7,253 bases of DNA from Psychrobacter sp. (GCA_012270355.1 JAAXIL010000167.1:2490-9742); one strand, 5' to 3'; positions 1-6,857 are shown, counted from the first letter of the stretch. The notes: generated by a model not told the origin, from the letters alone. Translations and numbers: made by a program.

Positions 1-971
1 TTCACCAGGGCTTTTGCAATGGCGGTGATGACAGTAAACTTGATGAACATGAGCAAGATGGCAGAGCCGATGATGAGCACAGGATTGGCTAAAATCAGCT
101 TCACATCGGTGAGCATGCCAACCGACATAAAAAATAAACCCAATAGTAAACCCTTAAATGGCTCAATACTTGCTTCTAATTCATGCCGATACTCTGAATC
201 GGCTAAAAGCACGCCTGCCAAAAATGCCCCGAGTGCCATCGATAAGCCGATTTTCCCCATTAAAATCGACACCCCCATCACGATAAAAAGGGCAGTGGCA
301 GTCAGCAGTTCTGTCGCACCGCTTGAGGCAATGAACTTAAAAAAGGGGCGAACCACATAGCGACTTGCAATCACCATGCCGCCAAACACCGCCAGTACTT
401 TGGCAAAATAAATGACATCATAGCTTTGCTCACGTACGCCAGATAAAAACGGGATGACCGCCAGCAAGGGAATGACGGCGATGTCTTGGAACAATAAAAT
501 GGTGAATGCTTCTCGCCCGTGCGTGCTGGCAAGTTGCTGTTTTTCGGTCTAGACTTGCAGCACAAAAGCGGTGGATGACAACGCCAAACCAAAGCCAACA
601 ATAAAGGCAGTGTCTAGCTTTAATCCTACAAATTGGCTAAGCAGTCCCATCAGTAAAATGCCCGTCACGCCCACTTGCAAGCCGCCAAGTACAAAAATGG
701 AGCGTTTCAGTGACCACAGGCGAGAGGGTTGCAGCTCTAAACCGATAACAAACAGCAGCATGACCACGCCAAACTCACTAAAATGCAGGAGCGTTTCGGC
801 ATCGCCTGCCACATCGAGTCCACTCGGACCCAAAATGAGACCCGTGATGAGATAGCCGAGCACGGTTGCCACACCAAAGCGTTTGCCGAGGGGCACCAAG
901 AGCAGGGCGGCTCCCAAAAATAGCGTGGCTTGAAGCATGAGATTGGGCGAGGCGGTGGCGGCTGCGAGCAT
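1..971 (-). pseudogene. Kef-type K+/H+ (CPA2) antiporter, N-terminal part, interrupted by an amber codon
   Basis: The gene reads leftward and continues past the left edge. The first 140 codons encode hydrophobic segments typical of the Na+/H+ exchanger domain of CPA2 antiporters (for example ITGLILGPSGLDVAG and LLFVIGLELQPSRLW). A TAG at 549-551 then stops the frame. Reading on in the same frame gives about 182 more codons with no stop and strong family signatures: FTILLFQDIAVIPLLA, LGAFLAGVLLADSEYRHELE and IEPFKGLLLGLFFMSVGM, close to E. coli KefB/KefC. There is no shift of frame, so one substitution explains the break. Kef proteins are inner-membrane potassium efflux systems, usually with a C-terminal nucleotide-binding (RCK/TrkA-N) domain, which would lie outside the window. 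The start chosen is the ATG at 969-971, because an in-frame stop lies just upstream at 981-983; its ribosome binding site is weak. I call it a pseudogene, but suppression, recent mutation or a sequencing error are possible. KefB versus KefC cannot be decided. Confidence 0.85.
549..551 (-). other. In-frame TAG (amber) codon inside the antiporter gene
   Basis: The minus-strand reading is FVLQV-stop-TEKQQL. The plus strand shows cta inside the palindrome gtctagac. E. coli KefB and KefC have a hydrophobic residue (Met, from memory) at this place, and Leu would also fit. A TTG leucine codon becomes TAG by one T-to-A change. The family sequence resumes immediately on the other side, so no bases appear to be missing or added. 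Confidence 0.9.
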
Positions 972-1063
972 GGGTGGGATTCAATCTTCACTCGTTAAAA
1001 TAAAGAGCGTATTGTAAACCAAGTTTGTGGCAAATTATTTGCTTGAATTTACATTTTTATCTT
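972..1063. other. Short intergenic spacer between the unknown gene and the antiporter
   Basis: This is 92 bp of AT-rich DNA between two minus-strand genes. A small perfect hairpin (5-bp arms GCAAA/TTTGC, 3-nt loop) lies at 1030-1042, but no T run follows on either strand, so I do not call it a terminator. I see no strong promoter for the antiporter. The two genes could share a transcript or the antiporter could have a weak promoter of its own. Confidence 0.4.
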
Positions 1064-1891
1064 CTATCGTTTTAAGAATACTTTCCACACACCATTATCC
1101 GCCAATGGATTGGTATAGGCATCGTTACGCCGTTTGCGAGGTTTTTGGCGAGAATCAACAATCTTAAAATCGGGTAGGGCGTGCACAATCAAGCCCGTGC
1201 GATAAAACCGCATTCGCTCGGGGTCGAGTAGTTTGCCCTTGCTGTCCTTGCAAAACACATACGCCCGCAAGTCAATGAACGCCCGATGTGCCACCAATTG
1301 AGCGGTTTCATCACGCCGTAACACGTCTTCGAGTCGCTTAGTTTGAGCGTCCGAGAATTCGCCACATTTCGCTATCAATGCCCCCCCCGAACCGAAACTT
1401 TTTGATTCTTTGGCTCGGGTTTTGGTCAGGTGAATGCGTTGCACATTGAACACGAATTGCGGAATCTCAAGGCTCGCGGGCAAAGGTAGGTGGTCGGGTG
1501 GCAGATAGGCAGACGGATAAAATTGCATCGCTCGGTCAATAAGCGGTTGCCATAAAGCGTGATAGGCTTGCACCTCGTCTAAATTACCATAATAAATGGG
1601 CATGTCTCGCAGTTGGGTCAGTATGGGGGGCGGAAACTGGTCGTCTCGAAAGCTGGCAATGTCTGCCTGCAGGGAAGAGAGCAACATTTTGCCCGCTTTT
1701 TTTGGCGTATTGCTTAGTTTGGTAAGAACTTCGATGTCATCGGCATTTGATGACGCATCAAGATGAACTTGCATTAAGTGATCAAGGTTGTCGGGTAAAA
1801 CAAAGGGGGCAGAACGTCGGGGCATGATGGTATCAACAGGTATCAGAACAGGTATTGGAGTAAAGGAATTCACGTCATTCCATGCTATCAT
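1064..1891 (-). CDS. Conserved-looking protein of unknown function, up to 275 aa
   Basis: I do not recognise this protein. It is soluble in appearance, with no signal peptide or membrane segment, and has a proline-rich middle ([21 protein letters not shown], about residues 124-144). A basic C-terminal stretch follows ([12 protein letters not shown], about 248-259), and the protein ends in GVWKVFLKR. Cys are at about 176 and 214. The coding pattern is consistent over the full length and there are no stops, so it is probably a real gene. The start is uncertain. The first ATG (1889-1891) is only 30 bp from der and has no ribosome binding site. A candidate extended -10 box on this strand (1894-1902) would start transcription near 1887, inside that codon. 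The second ATG (1823-1825, Met23, [14 protein letters not shown]) may therefore be the true start, giving 253 aa. Codons about 168-171 are written in a run of eight G, a possible slippage site. The antiporter gene lies 92 bp downstream in the same direction. Confidence 0.7.
   Translation of the reverse strand: MIAWNDVNSFTPIPVLIPVDTIMPRRSAPFVLPDNLDHLMQVHLDASSNADDIEVLTKLSNTPKKAGKMLLSSLQADIASFRDDQFPPPILTQLRDMPIYYGNLDEVQAYHALWQPLIDRAMQFYPSAYLPPDHLPLPASLEIPQFVFNVQRIHLTKTRAKESKSFGSGGALIAKCGEFSDAQTKRLEDVLRRDETAQLVAHRAFIDLRAYVFCKDSKGKLLDPERMRFYRTGLIVHALPDFKIVDSRQKPRKRRNDAYTNPLADNGVWKVFLKR
1381..1388. repeat. Homopolymeric tract of eight C/G inside the unknown gene
   Basis: The plus strand shows eight C, which read as eight G in the coding strand and encode Ser-Gly-Gly-Ala in about residues 168-171. 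A gain or loss of one base would shift the frame about 60% of the way through the protein. In the present copy the frame is open. Confidence 0.9.
1832..1855. repeat. Two 12-bp tandem units at the start of the unknown gene
   Basis: Units at 1832-1843 and 1844-1855 share aacaggtat at their right ends and differ in the first three bases. If translation starts at the first ATG they encode Ile-Pro-Val-Leu and Ile-Pro-Val-Asp. If it starts at Met23 they lie in the untranslated leader. A third partial copy of the ggtat core precedes them at 1829-1833. Confidence 0.6.
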
Positions 1892-1893
1892 AA

Positions 1894-1911
1894 CTTATAT
1901 CATCGTATAAG
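1894..1911. promoter_or_regulatory. Symmetric divergent -10 candidates between the unknown gene and der
   Basis: The arms CTTATA (1894-1899) and TATAAG (1906-1911) are exact inverted repeats separated by six bases. TATAAG therefore occurs on both strands and matches five of six bases of the sigma-70 -10 consensus. On the minus strand it is preceded by TGA (1900-1902), giving an extended -10 motif. No good -35 box is visible on either strand at 16-18 bp. Rightward transcription from here would begin only a few bases before the der ATG at 1922. The promoter role is inference, and the symmetry could equally be a repressor site. Confidence 0.4.
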
Positions 1912-1921
1912 TAGTCGAATC

Positions 1922-3379
1922 ATGTCCCTAAAACCCGTTGTCGCCCTCATCGGTCGCCCCAATGTCGGCAAATCTACCATTTTTAATCAGCTTACCAAGT
2001 CCCGTCAGGCATTGGTTGCGGACTTGTCGGGCTTGACCCGTGACCGCCAATATGGCGATGCCACTTATGAAGGCAAGTCTTTTGTTGTCGTCGATACAGG
2101 TGGCATCGGCGAGGCGGACGATGGTTCAGGAAATATTGATGATTATATGTCGGCTCAGTCGCACACCGCCATCAATGAAGCGGACATTATCGTGTTTGTG
2201 TTGGATGCTCGGGCAGGGATTGTCGGAGCCGATGCTGAGATTGCCAAAGAATTGCACAGTTTGGGCAAGCCTGTGTATGTGGTGGCAAACAAAATTGATG
2301 GGGTGCACGAAGCCGCAACGGCAGAATTTTTTGCCTTAGGATTGGGTGAGCCGTATCCGATGGCGGCCAGCCATGGCAAAGGCGTGACCAATTTGCTTGA
2401 TGATTTGACTTCCGATATGCCCGAGGACACGGCAGACGATGCCCCCGATGGCTTAAAATTGGCGGTCATTGGTCGCCCCAATGTCGGCAAATCCACCCTC
2501 GTTAATCGTCTGCTCGGAGAAGAGCGGGTGGTGGTGTATGACATGCCTGGCACAACGCGAGACAGTATTTATATTCCTTACGAGCGAAATGGCAAAAATT
2601 ATGTGCTGATTGACACCGCAGGCGTGCGACGGCGAGGGCGAATTGGTGAAAAGGTCGAAAAATTTTCGGTCATTAAAGCCTTACAAGCCATCAAAGATGC
2701 CCATGTGGTCATTGCCGTGATTGATGCCTCTGAGGGCATCGTTGACCAAGATTTACACATGATTGGTTATGCCATAGACGCAGGTCGAGCGATGGTGGTT
2801 GCCATCAACAAATGGGATGGCTTGTCGGATGAACAAAAAGATTATGTGAAAATGGAGCTTGACCGCAGGTTTGGCTTTATCGACTATGTCAAAGTGCATT
2901 TTATTTCGGCATTGCATGGCACGGGTGTGGGCAATCTGTATCCGTCCATACATCGTGCGTATGAGTCCTCACAGTTTAAGGTATCCACCTCACGGCTCAC
3001 ACAAATTTTGCAAGATGCCGTCACCGCTCATCCGCCACCGATGTCGGGCGGACGACGCATCAAATTGCGTTATGCTCATCTTGGTGGACATAATCCGCCT
3101 GTCATCGTGATTCATGGCAACCAAACAGGTTCTCTGCCCAAAAGTTATGAGCGGTATTTAGAAAATGAGTTTCGTAAGGTGTTTAAACTAGAAGGCACGC
3201 CTCTAAACGTTGAGTTTAAGCTCAACAAAAACCCATTTGCAGGCAAGTCGGCATCCGCCAATCCAAAGGGACGTAGAATTCAATCGAAATCAAAAACAAA
3301 AGGCAAGGCGGATGGCAAAAAGCATCGTTCGAAATCTGCTTATTCGACAAAAAAGTCTTCCAAACATTCAACCAAATAG
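1922..3379 (+). CDS. der: Ribosome biogenesis GTPase Der (EngA)
   Basis: Der is a double-GTPase that binds the 50S subunit and is needed for its assembly; it is essential in the bacteria tested. The 485-aa protein is close to the E. coli length (about 490). The first G domain has GRPNVGKS (residues 11-18), DTGG (58-61) and NKID (123-126). The second has GRPNVGKS (184-191), DTAG (231-234), NKWD (297-300) and SAL (329-331). A KH-like domain follows (about 350-435), including [10 protein letters not shown] and [10 protein letters not shown]. The tail (about 437-485) is very rich in Lys and Ser, consistent with rRNA contact. The start [18 protein letters not shown] is the usual N-terminus for the family, although no clear ribosome binding site precedes it and a candidate -10 box lies only 10 bp upstream. 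The kinase gene begins 60 bp after the stop with no terminator between, so the two may be cotranscribed. Confidence 0.97.
   Translation: MSLKPVVALIGRPNVGKSTIFNQLTKSRQALVADLSGLTRDRQYGDATYEGKSFVVVDTGGIGEADDGSGNIDDYMSAQSHTAINEADIIVFVLDARAGIVGADAEIAKELHSLGKPVYVVANKIDGVHEAATAEFFALGLGEPYPMAASHGKGVTNLLDDLTSDMPEDTADDAPDGLKLAVIGRPNVGKSTLVNRLLGEERVVVYDMPGTTRDSIYIPYERNGKNYVLIDTAGVRRRGRIGEKVEKFSVIKALQAIKDAHVVIAVIDASEGIVDQDLHMIGYAIDAGRAMVVAINKWDGLSDEQKDYVKMELDRRFGFIDYVKVHFISALHGTGVGNLYPSIHRAYESSQFKVSTSRLTQILQDAVTAHPPPMSGGRRIKLRYAHLGGHNPPVIVIHGNQTGSLPKSYERYLENEFRKVFKLEGTPLNVEFKLNKNPFAGKSASANPKGRRIQSKSKTKGKADGKKHRSKSAYSTKKSSKHSTK
1952..1974 (+). repeat. Direct repeat, copy 1: Walker A segment of the first G domain of der
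   Basis: These 23 bases are identical to 2471-2493. Both encode GRPNVGK plus the first two bases of the next Ser codon. The copies lie 519 bp apart, a multiple of three, so recombination between them would remove one G domain in frame. Protein constraint explains the amino acids but not the identical codon choice. Confidence 0.9.
2471..2493 (+). repeat. Direct repeat, copy 2: Walker A segment of the second G domain of der
   Basis: Identical over 23 bases to 1952-1974 (see copy 1), with further partial similarity on both sides. Confidence 0.9.
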
Positions 3380-3439
3380 GGTGACAAGAGACTGCTAAAT
3401 CGATGAATAAATAATAAGTCCCCATAAAGAAACAAGCCG

Positions 3440-5401
3440 ATGTCCCCAATAAAGTTAAGCTTAAAACGCTCCAGAGCAGATAAAGCTGAGGTTGCCAATA
3501 CGCCAAGTTTGACGCAACGTTTAACTTGGCTGCTATTGACGAGCATCGCACTGGCGTGGGTAATATTAATGCTCAGCATTATCGTTTATGGCTTATATCA
3601 GTCCTACCTGTCTAAAACAGAAGACACCAAACGCCTCGCTAAGATTTTAGCCCACAGTGCAACCAGTGGCGGTTCTGGCTTGGTGGCATCACAAGTCAGC
3701 CTGAGTATGATGAATGACTCGGTGATTGATGATGTGTTGTTTTATTCCATTGACTATGTGATTGACTATGAGCAGGAGCAAAGTGCGTGGCAAAACGTGT
3801 TGCTTCACGACACCGTCAGCTTTCATCAAGGGGTATACGCCAATCAAATTACGTCAAAAGTCGATGCAGTTGGCAGAGATCTAAGTTCCGACAATAGCCA
3901 GGACAACAATCAACTACTTATCGGTTACATCAACATCACTTTAGATTTGGATGCCTTGCGTCGGCAATGGTTTCGGCAAAATTTGCCTTTACTTTTGGCA
4001 TTAAGCTTGGGTGCAGGGTTACTTATGCTAATGATATTTTGGTATTTAAGACGGATGTTTAAACCGCTTGCCACGATGGCACAGCAGGCAAGTGTACTGA
4101 CAGGTCAAGTCGACAAACTTACGCCCGATCCGACCCAAGTCACATTGCGTCCCATTCATTTGAATCAATCTGACAAATTTGCTGAATTGTCCAGCATCAA
4201 CCAATTGATTCAAACGTTACAACTAAAATATGCCGAAGCACAGACAGCCATGCAAAATATTGTCGAAGCTCAAGGTAAGCTACAGCCCAACCGCCAGTCG
4301 AGTAGTATGGTCAGCAATTTCCAAAGCATGGTAATTCATGAACTTAAAAGTGCTATAGAAGTAATTTTTGGCGGCATGCAACTCATTGATAAGCGATATA
4401 TGAGTGCTGAGCATACCGAAGCCTTAAATATTATTGATCAAGGGGTGGCGCAACTTAGCAGTACATTGAATCAAATTGTACAGCTTGATCGCATTGAGAA
4501 GGGACAAATTGGTATTAGTTTAAGTGAATTGCAACCTGCCGCTCTTATCAATGAACTGGTCGATAAATACCAACCCTTAGCAAAAAAGCGTCACTTGAAC
4601 TTAACGGCAACCCTCAAGCATGTGGACTTGGTGTTGGCAGGAGATGTCAAAAAAATCTACAGTATTTTGGATGCACTGTTAAGTAATGCCATTAAATACA
4701 CCGAAACGGGCGGTGTAACGTTGGACTCTCGGATTGACTATTTCACCAAAGGGGTGAGATGGACGGTTAGCGTGGCTGATACAGGGCGAGGCATTAATGA
4801 TAGCGTTATTGATAATATTTTTATGCCCTTTTTTCAAGGTAATCCAACGCTCGATCGTCGAATTGATACGGCACAAATGGGTCTGGGGGTTGTCTATAAA
4901 CTCACAGAGTTACTCGGGGGTGATTTGACTGCGGAGAAGCGTGCTCAGGGAGGTGCAATATTTAGATTATCTATCCCGCTTAAGGATTGGACGCAGCTTA
5001 ACAGCCAACGTCAGCTAGAAGGTGTGCGTCTAACATTACTAAACAATGAGGAGACCGATAACGCTAAGATAAGCAATGAGTCGAAGTATTTTACTCAGTT
5101 TGGAGCAGTTGCTCAGTCGGTGAGCCTATCGGACAATTTGATAAAGCACCTCAAGGCTCACCCACATGACGTACTATTGATTGCCGAAGAAGTACCTTTT
5201 GATGAGGTGATAGAACTTTGCAATACCATTCGTAACAGTGAGACATCCTACCGAACGGTGATTGCTTGGTATACAAAAGGCATCGAACCACGCAATTTGG
5301 CGATATTAGAGGCAGCAGGTTTGGACTATGTGCTTGATCCAAACCTTACCTATAAAGAGCAAGCCCAACATATTAAAAGCTGGGTACATGGTGGCAACTA
5401 A
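3440..5401 (+). CDS. Membrane sensor histidine kinase, BarA/GacS-like, with degenerate receiver domain
   Basis: This 653-aa inner-membrane kinase has, in order: TM1 (about 29-53); a periplasmic sensor region (about 55-180) ending in IGYINITLDLDALRRQ, similar to the same place in E. coli BarA; TM2 (about 182-203); a HAMP-like linker with a long connector (about 204-262); a HisKA helix with H-box IHELKSA (His300); and a HATPase_c domain. The ATPase keeps Asn416 (LLSNAIKYT), DTGRGI (447-452), the F-box FMPFFQG (461-467) and GLG (481-483), so ATP binding looks intact. Residues about 525-650 resemble a CheY-type receiver but lack its active site: the acidic pair reads Asn-Asn, the phospho-Asp position is Ala582 and the conserved Lys is replaced by Asp. 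No HPt domain follows, unlike BarA/GacS (over 900 aa). The start is the only ATG after an in-frame stop at 3425-3427. Its ribosome binding site is weak. No response regulator gene is in the window. Its signal and partner are unknown. Confidence 0.88.
   Translation: MSPIKLSLKRSRADKAEVANTPSLTQRLTWLLLTSIALAWVILMLSIIVYGLYQSYLSKTEDTKRLAKILAHSATSGGSGLVASQVSLSMMNDSVIDDVLFYSIDYVIDYEQEQSAWQNVLLHDTVSFHQGVYANQITSKVDAVGRDLSSDNSQDNNQLLIGYINITLDLDALRRQWFRQNLPLLLALSLGAGLLMLMIFWYLRRMFKPLATMAQQASVLTGQVDKLTPDPTQVTLRPIHLNQSDKFAELSSINQLIQTLQLKYAEAQTAMQNIVEAQGKLQPNRQSSSMVSNFQSMVIHELKSAIEVIFGGMQLIDKRYMSAEHTEALNIIDQGVAQLSSTLNQIVQLDRIEKGQIGISLSELQPAALINELVDKYQPLAKKRHLNLTATLKHVDLVLAGDVKKIYSILDALLSNAIKYTETGGVTLDSRIDYFTKGVRWTVSVADTGRGINDSVIDNIFMPFFQGNPTLDRRIDTAQMGLGVVYKLTELLGGDLTAEKRAQGGAIFRLSIPLKDWTQLNSQRQLEGVRLTLLNNEETDNAKISNESKYFTQFGAVAQSVSLSDNLIKHLKAHPHDVLLIAEEVPFDEVIELCNTIRNSETSYRTVIAWYTKGIEPRNLAILEAAGLDYVLDPNLTYKEQAQHIKSWVHGGN
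5398..5401. other. Tail-to-tail overlap of convergent stop codons
   Basis: The kinase gene stops with TAA at 5399-5401 on the plus strand. The carboxypeptidase gene stops with TAG at 5398-5400 on the minus strand. The two coding regions therefore overlap by four bases (ctaa), and no intrinsic terminator separates them. Confidence 0.9.
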
Positions 5402-6681
5402 AATAATCCACCAAACCAACGGCTAATGTGTTGCCATGTTCTCTTAAAAAAGCCGGCCTCAGCAATGTCTGATGTGGCAACCACAGACACAGATGCCACA
5501 GATTTGCCATCGACCATCGCGAGCATCTTACCCACCTCTTGTCCCTTTGTAATGGGAGCTTCTAAAGCGTCATTCATATCAACTACGGTCTCGATGTTGT
5601 CCTGCTCGACTTTAGCAATCAGCACCTTAAGTGCATCACCGGTGGCTACCGTTACTTCATCTTCTTGTCCAAAGTACACAGGCACCTTGGCGACAAATTG
5701 ATTGGCGGGAGCAACTACGGCTGTGGCAAAATGTCCAAAGCCCCAGTTTAATAGCTCTCGAGATTGATCCGCCCGCTCTTGCATACTATCTGTGCCCATG
5801 ATGACCGAAATCAGACGCATGTCATCTCGCTTGCTCGAGGCTACCAAACAATACCCTGCGGCGTTGGTGTGTCCTGTTTTTAGTCCATCCACGGTGTCGT
5901 CGGTCATGAGCAGGGCGTTACGGTTGCCCTGTTTGATGCCATTAAACTCAAATTCTTTTTCGGCATAAATGGGGTAATACTTGCCGCCCTCAGAGATGAT
6001 GGCTCGGGCTAAAATTGCCAAATCCCGAGCCGAAGCCTCATGTCCTATCGCTGGCATCCCCGTGGCATTCATGAAATGAGAGTTGGTCATGCCGAGACGT
6101 TCCGCCTCGCTATTCATCATTTGAGCAAAGGCTTCTTCACTGCCTGCCAAGTGTTCTGCCATGGCTCGTGAGGCATCATTGCCCGATTGAATGATGATGC
6201 CTCGAAGCATGTCAATCACCGAGGCTTTGGTATTGACGGGCACATACATGCACGACTCAGAACTGCTCCCCTTGCACCATGCCTTCTCACTCATTAAGAC
6301 TTCATCGGACTCTTTAAGCTCACCTGACTGCAATTTATTCTCGATGATGTGGCTGGTCATCATTTTGGTCAAAGAAGCAGGGGGCAAGGGTTCGTCGGCA
6401 TTTTTTTGAGCCAAAATTTCGCCCGTGTCATAGTCCATCAGCACATAAGCGGTGTTGTCCATTTCGGGTGGGGTAAGGGCAAACGCTGTGGATAGGCTAG
6501 CGGTTGCCATGCTCACCGTGAGCAATACGGTTTTAATGCGTCCTTTGCTCTGTTTTTTTTGCGTAGAGTCCGAGGCTGAGGATGAGGTTATGTTGGTAGT
6601 TGCATCGATGAGTAGACGAGAAAAAACAGACATAGCAAATGACACCGTAAAAACAGATAAGGTTAGGACGTATAAAATCAA
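5398..6681 (-). CDS. D-alanyl-D-alanine carboxypeptidase, PBP5/6 type
   Basis: This periplasmic penicillin-binding protein removes the terminal D-Ala from peptidoglycan pentapeptides. Counting from the TTG at 6681 (427 aa), it has the serine nucleophile motif SLTK (103-106), SGN (166-168) and KTGHT (268-272), all intact. A PBP5 C-terminal domain (about 318-408) is followed by an amphipathic anchor ending GFFKRTWQHISRWFGGLF. The signal peptide core (about 47-68) ends in STAFA, with the mature protein starting at about LTPPEMDN. The TTG start is doubtful. A candidate promoter spans it (6672-6700) and would start transcription near 6665. The ATG at 6631-6633 (Met17, MSVFSRLLID) is a better start and gives 411 aa. 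Even so, about 30 extra residues, Ser/Thr-rich with a Lys pair, precede the signal core. An A8 run falls in this extension. Which of DacA, DacC or DacD it is cannot be told, so no symbol is given. The gene converges on the kinase gene. Confidence 0.95.
   Translation of the reverse strand: MILYVLTLSVFTVSFAMSVFSRLLIDATTNITSSSASDSTQKKQSKGRIKTVLLTVSMATASLSTAFALTPPEMDNTAYVLMDYDTGEILAQKNADEPLPPASLTKMMTSHIIENKLQSGELKESDEVLMSEKAWCKGSSSESCMYVPVNTKASVIDMLRGIIIQSGNDASRAMAEHLAGSEEAFAQMMNSEAERLGMTNSHFMNATGMPAIGHEASARDLAILARAIISEGGKYYPIYAEKEFEFNGIKQGNRNALLMTDDTVDGLKTGHTNAAGYCLVASSKRDDMRLISVIMGTDSMQERADQSRELLNWGFGHFATAVVAPANQFVAKVPVYFGQEDEVTVATGDALKVLIAKVEQDNIETVVDMNDALEAPITKGQEVGKMLAMVDGKSVASVSVVATSDIAEAGFFKRTWQHISRWFGGLF
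6553..6560. repeat. Homopolymeric tract of eight T/A in the 5' part of the carboxypeptidase gene
   Basis: Eight T on the plus strand read as eight A in the coding strand and encode the end of a Gln codon plus two Lys codons (STQKKQ). The tract lies between the likely start codon at 6633 and the signal peptide, where a slip would abolish the full-length protein unless translation restarts at Met58. Confidence 0.85.
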
Positions 6682-6700
6682 AAGGGGACTATGGTAGCAA
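6672..6700 (-). promoter_or_regulatory. Candidate sigma-70 promoter for the carboxypeptidase gene
   Basis: On the minus strand, TTGCTA (6700-6695) is a possible -35 box, followed by a 17-bp spacer and TTTTAT (6677-6672). The latter is preceded by TGA (6680-6678), as in extended -10 promoters. Each hexamer matches about four of six consensus bases. Transcription would start near 6665, about 32 bp before the ATG at 6633. This was found by eye in AT-rich DNA. Confidence 0.4.
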
Positions 6701-6779
6701 ATCTTTGGTAAGGGATAAATGAGAAATAAAATAAAGTTGATAAAACTCGCTTAAATAAAACGAATTAACGCACCGGCAC

Positions 6780-6809
6780 AAAAAAGCCAATCTGCTAGGC
6801 AAATTGGCT
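6780..6809 (-). terminator. Intrinsic terminator downstream of the small secreted protein gene
   Basis: AGCCAAT (6785-6791) and ATTGGCT (6803-6809) form a perfect 7-bp stem. An inner TGC/GCA pairing extends it past one C-A mismatch to a 3-nt loop. Read on the minus strand the hairpin is followed by six T (6785-6780, the first shared with the stem end). It lies about 50 bp after the stop codon of the gene at 6858-7250 and is correctly placed to end that transcript before the carboxypeptidase promoter. Confidence 0.8.
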
Positions 6810-6857
6810 CAAATAATGACATTAATATAACAACATGGCGGTTTAGGTAATAGTGAG

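Noticed and set aside
549..551. Amber codon as a pyrrolysine or other recoded codon
   Set aside because: No recoding structure or machinery is visible and the Kef family has an ordinary hydrophobic residue there.
371..601. A possible frameshift, with a second minus-strand frame covering the region around the antiporter stop codon
   Set aside because: That frame gives no antiporter-like sequence, while the original frame continues with clear Kef motifs right after the TAG. A substitution, not an indel, explains the break.
571..855. 94-codon plus-strand open frame opposite the antiporter
   Set aside because: It mirrors the antiporter codons and shows no signal, domain or start signal of its own.
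1030..1042. Small perfect hairpin as a terminator between the unknown gene and the antiporter
   Set aside because: The stem is only five pairs, AT-rich, and has no T run after it on either strand.
2155..2553. 132-codon open frame antisense to der
   Set aside because: It is a shadow of der's codon pattern, has no recognisable protein features and lies opposite a highly conserved coding region.
3403..3414. Tiny ORF (Met-Asn-Lys-stop) in the der-kinase spacer as a leader peptide
   Set aside because: Only three codons with no ribosome binding site, attenuator hairpin or biased residue run.
5449..5457. GC-rich palindrome gccggc after an A run as a terminator for the carboxypeptidase
   Set aside because: It is inside the coding region, has no loop, and the A run lies on the wrong side for an end-of-gene signal.
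5426..5701. 91-codon plus-strand open frame opposite the carboxypeptidase gene
   Set aside because: Shadow frame rich in Ser/Thr from reverse-complement codons; the minus-strand protein is unambiguous.
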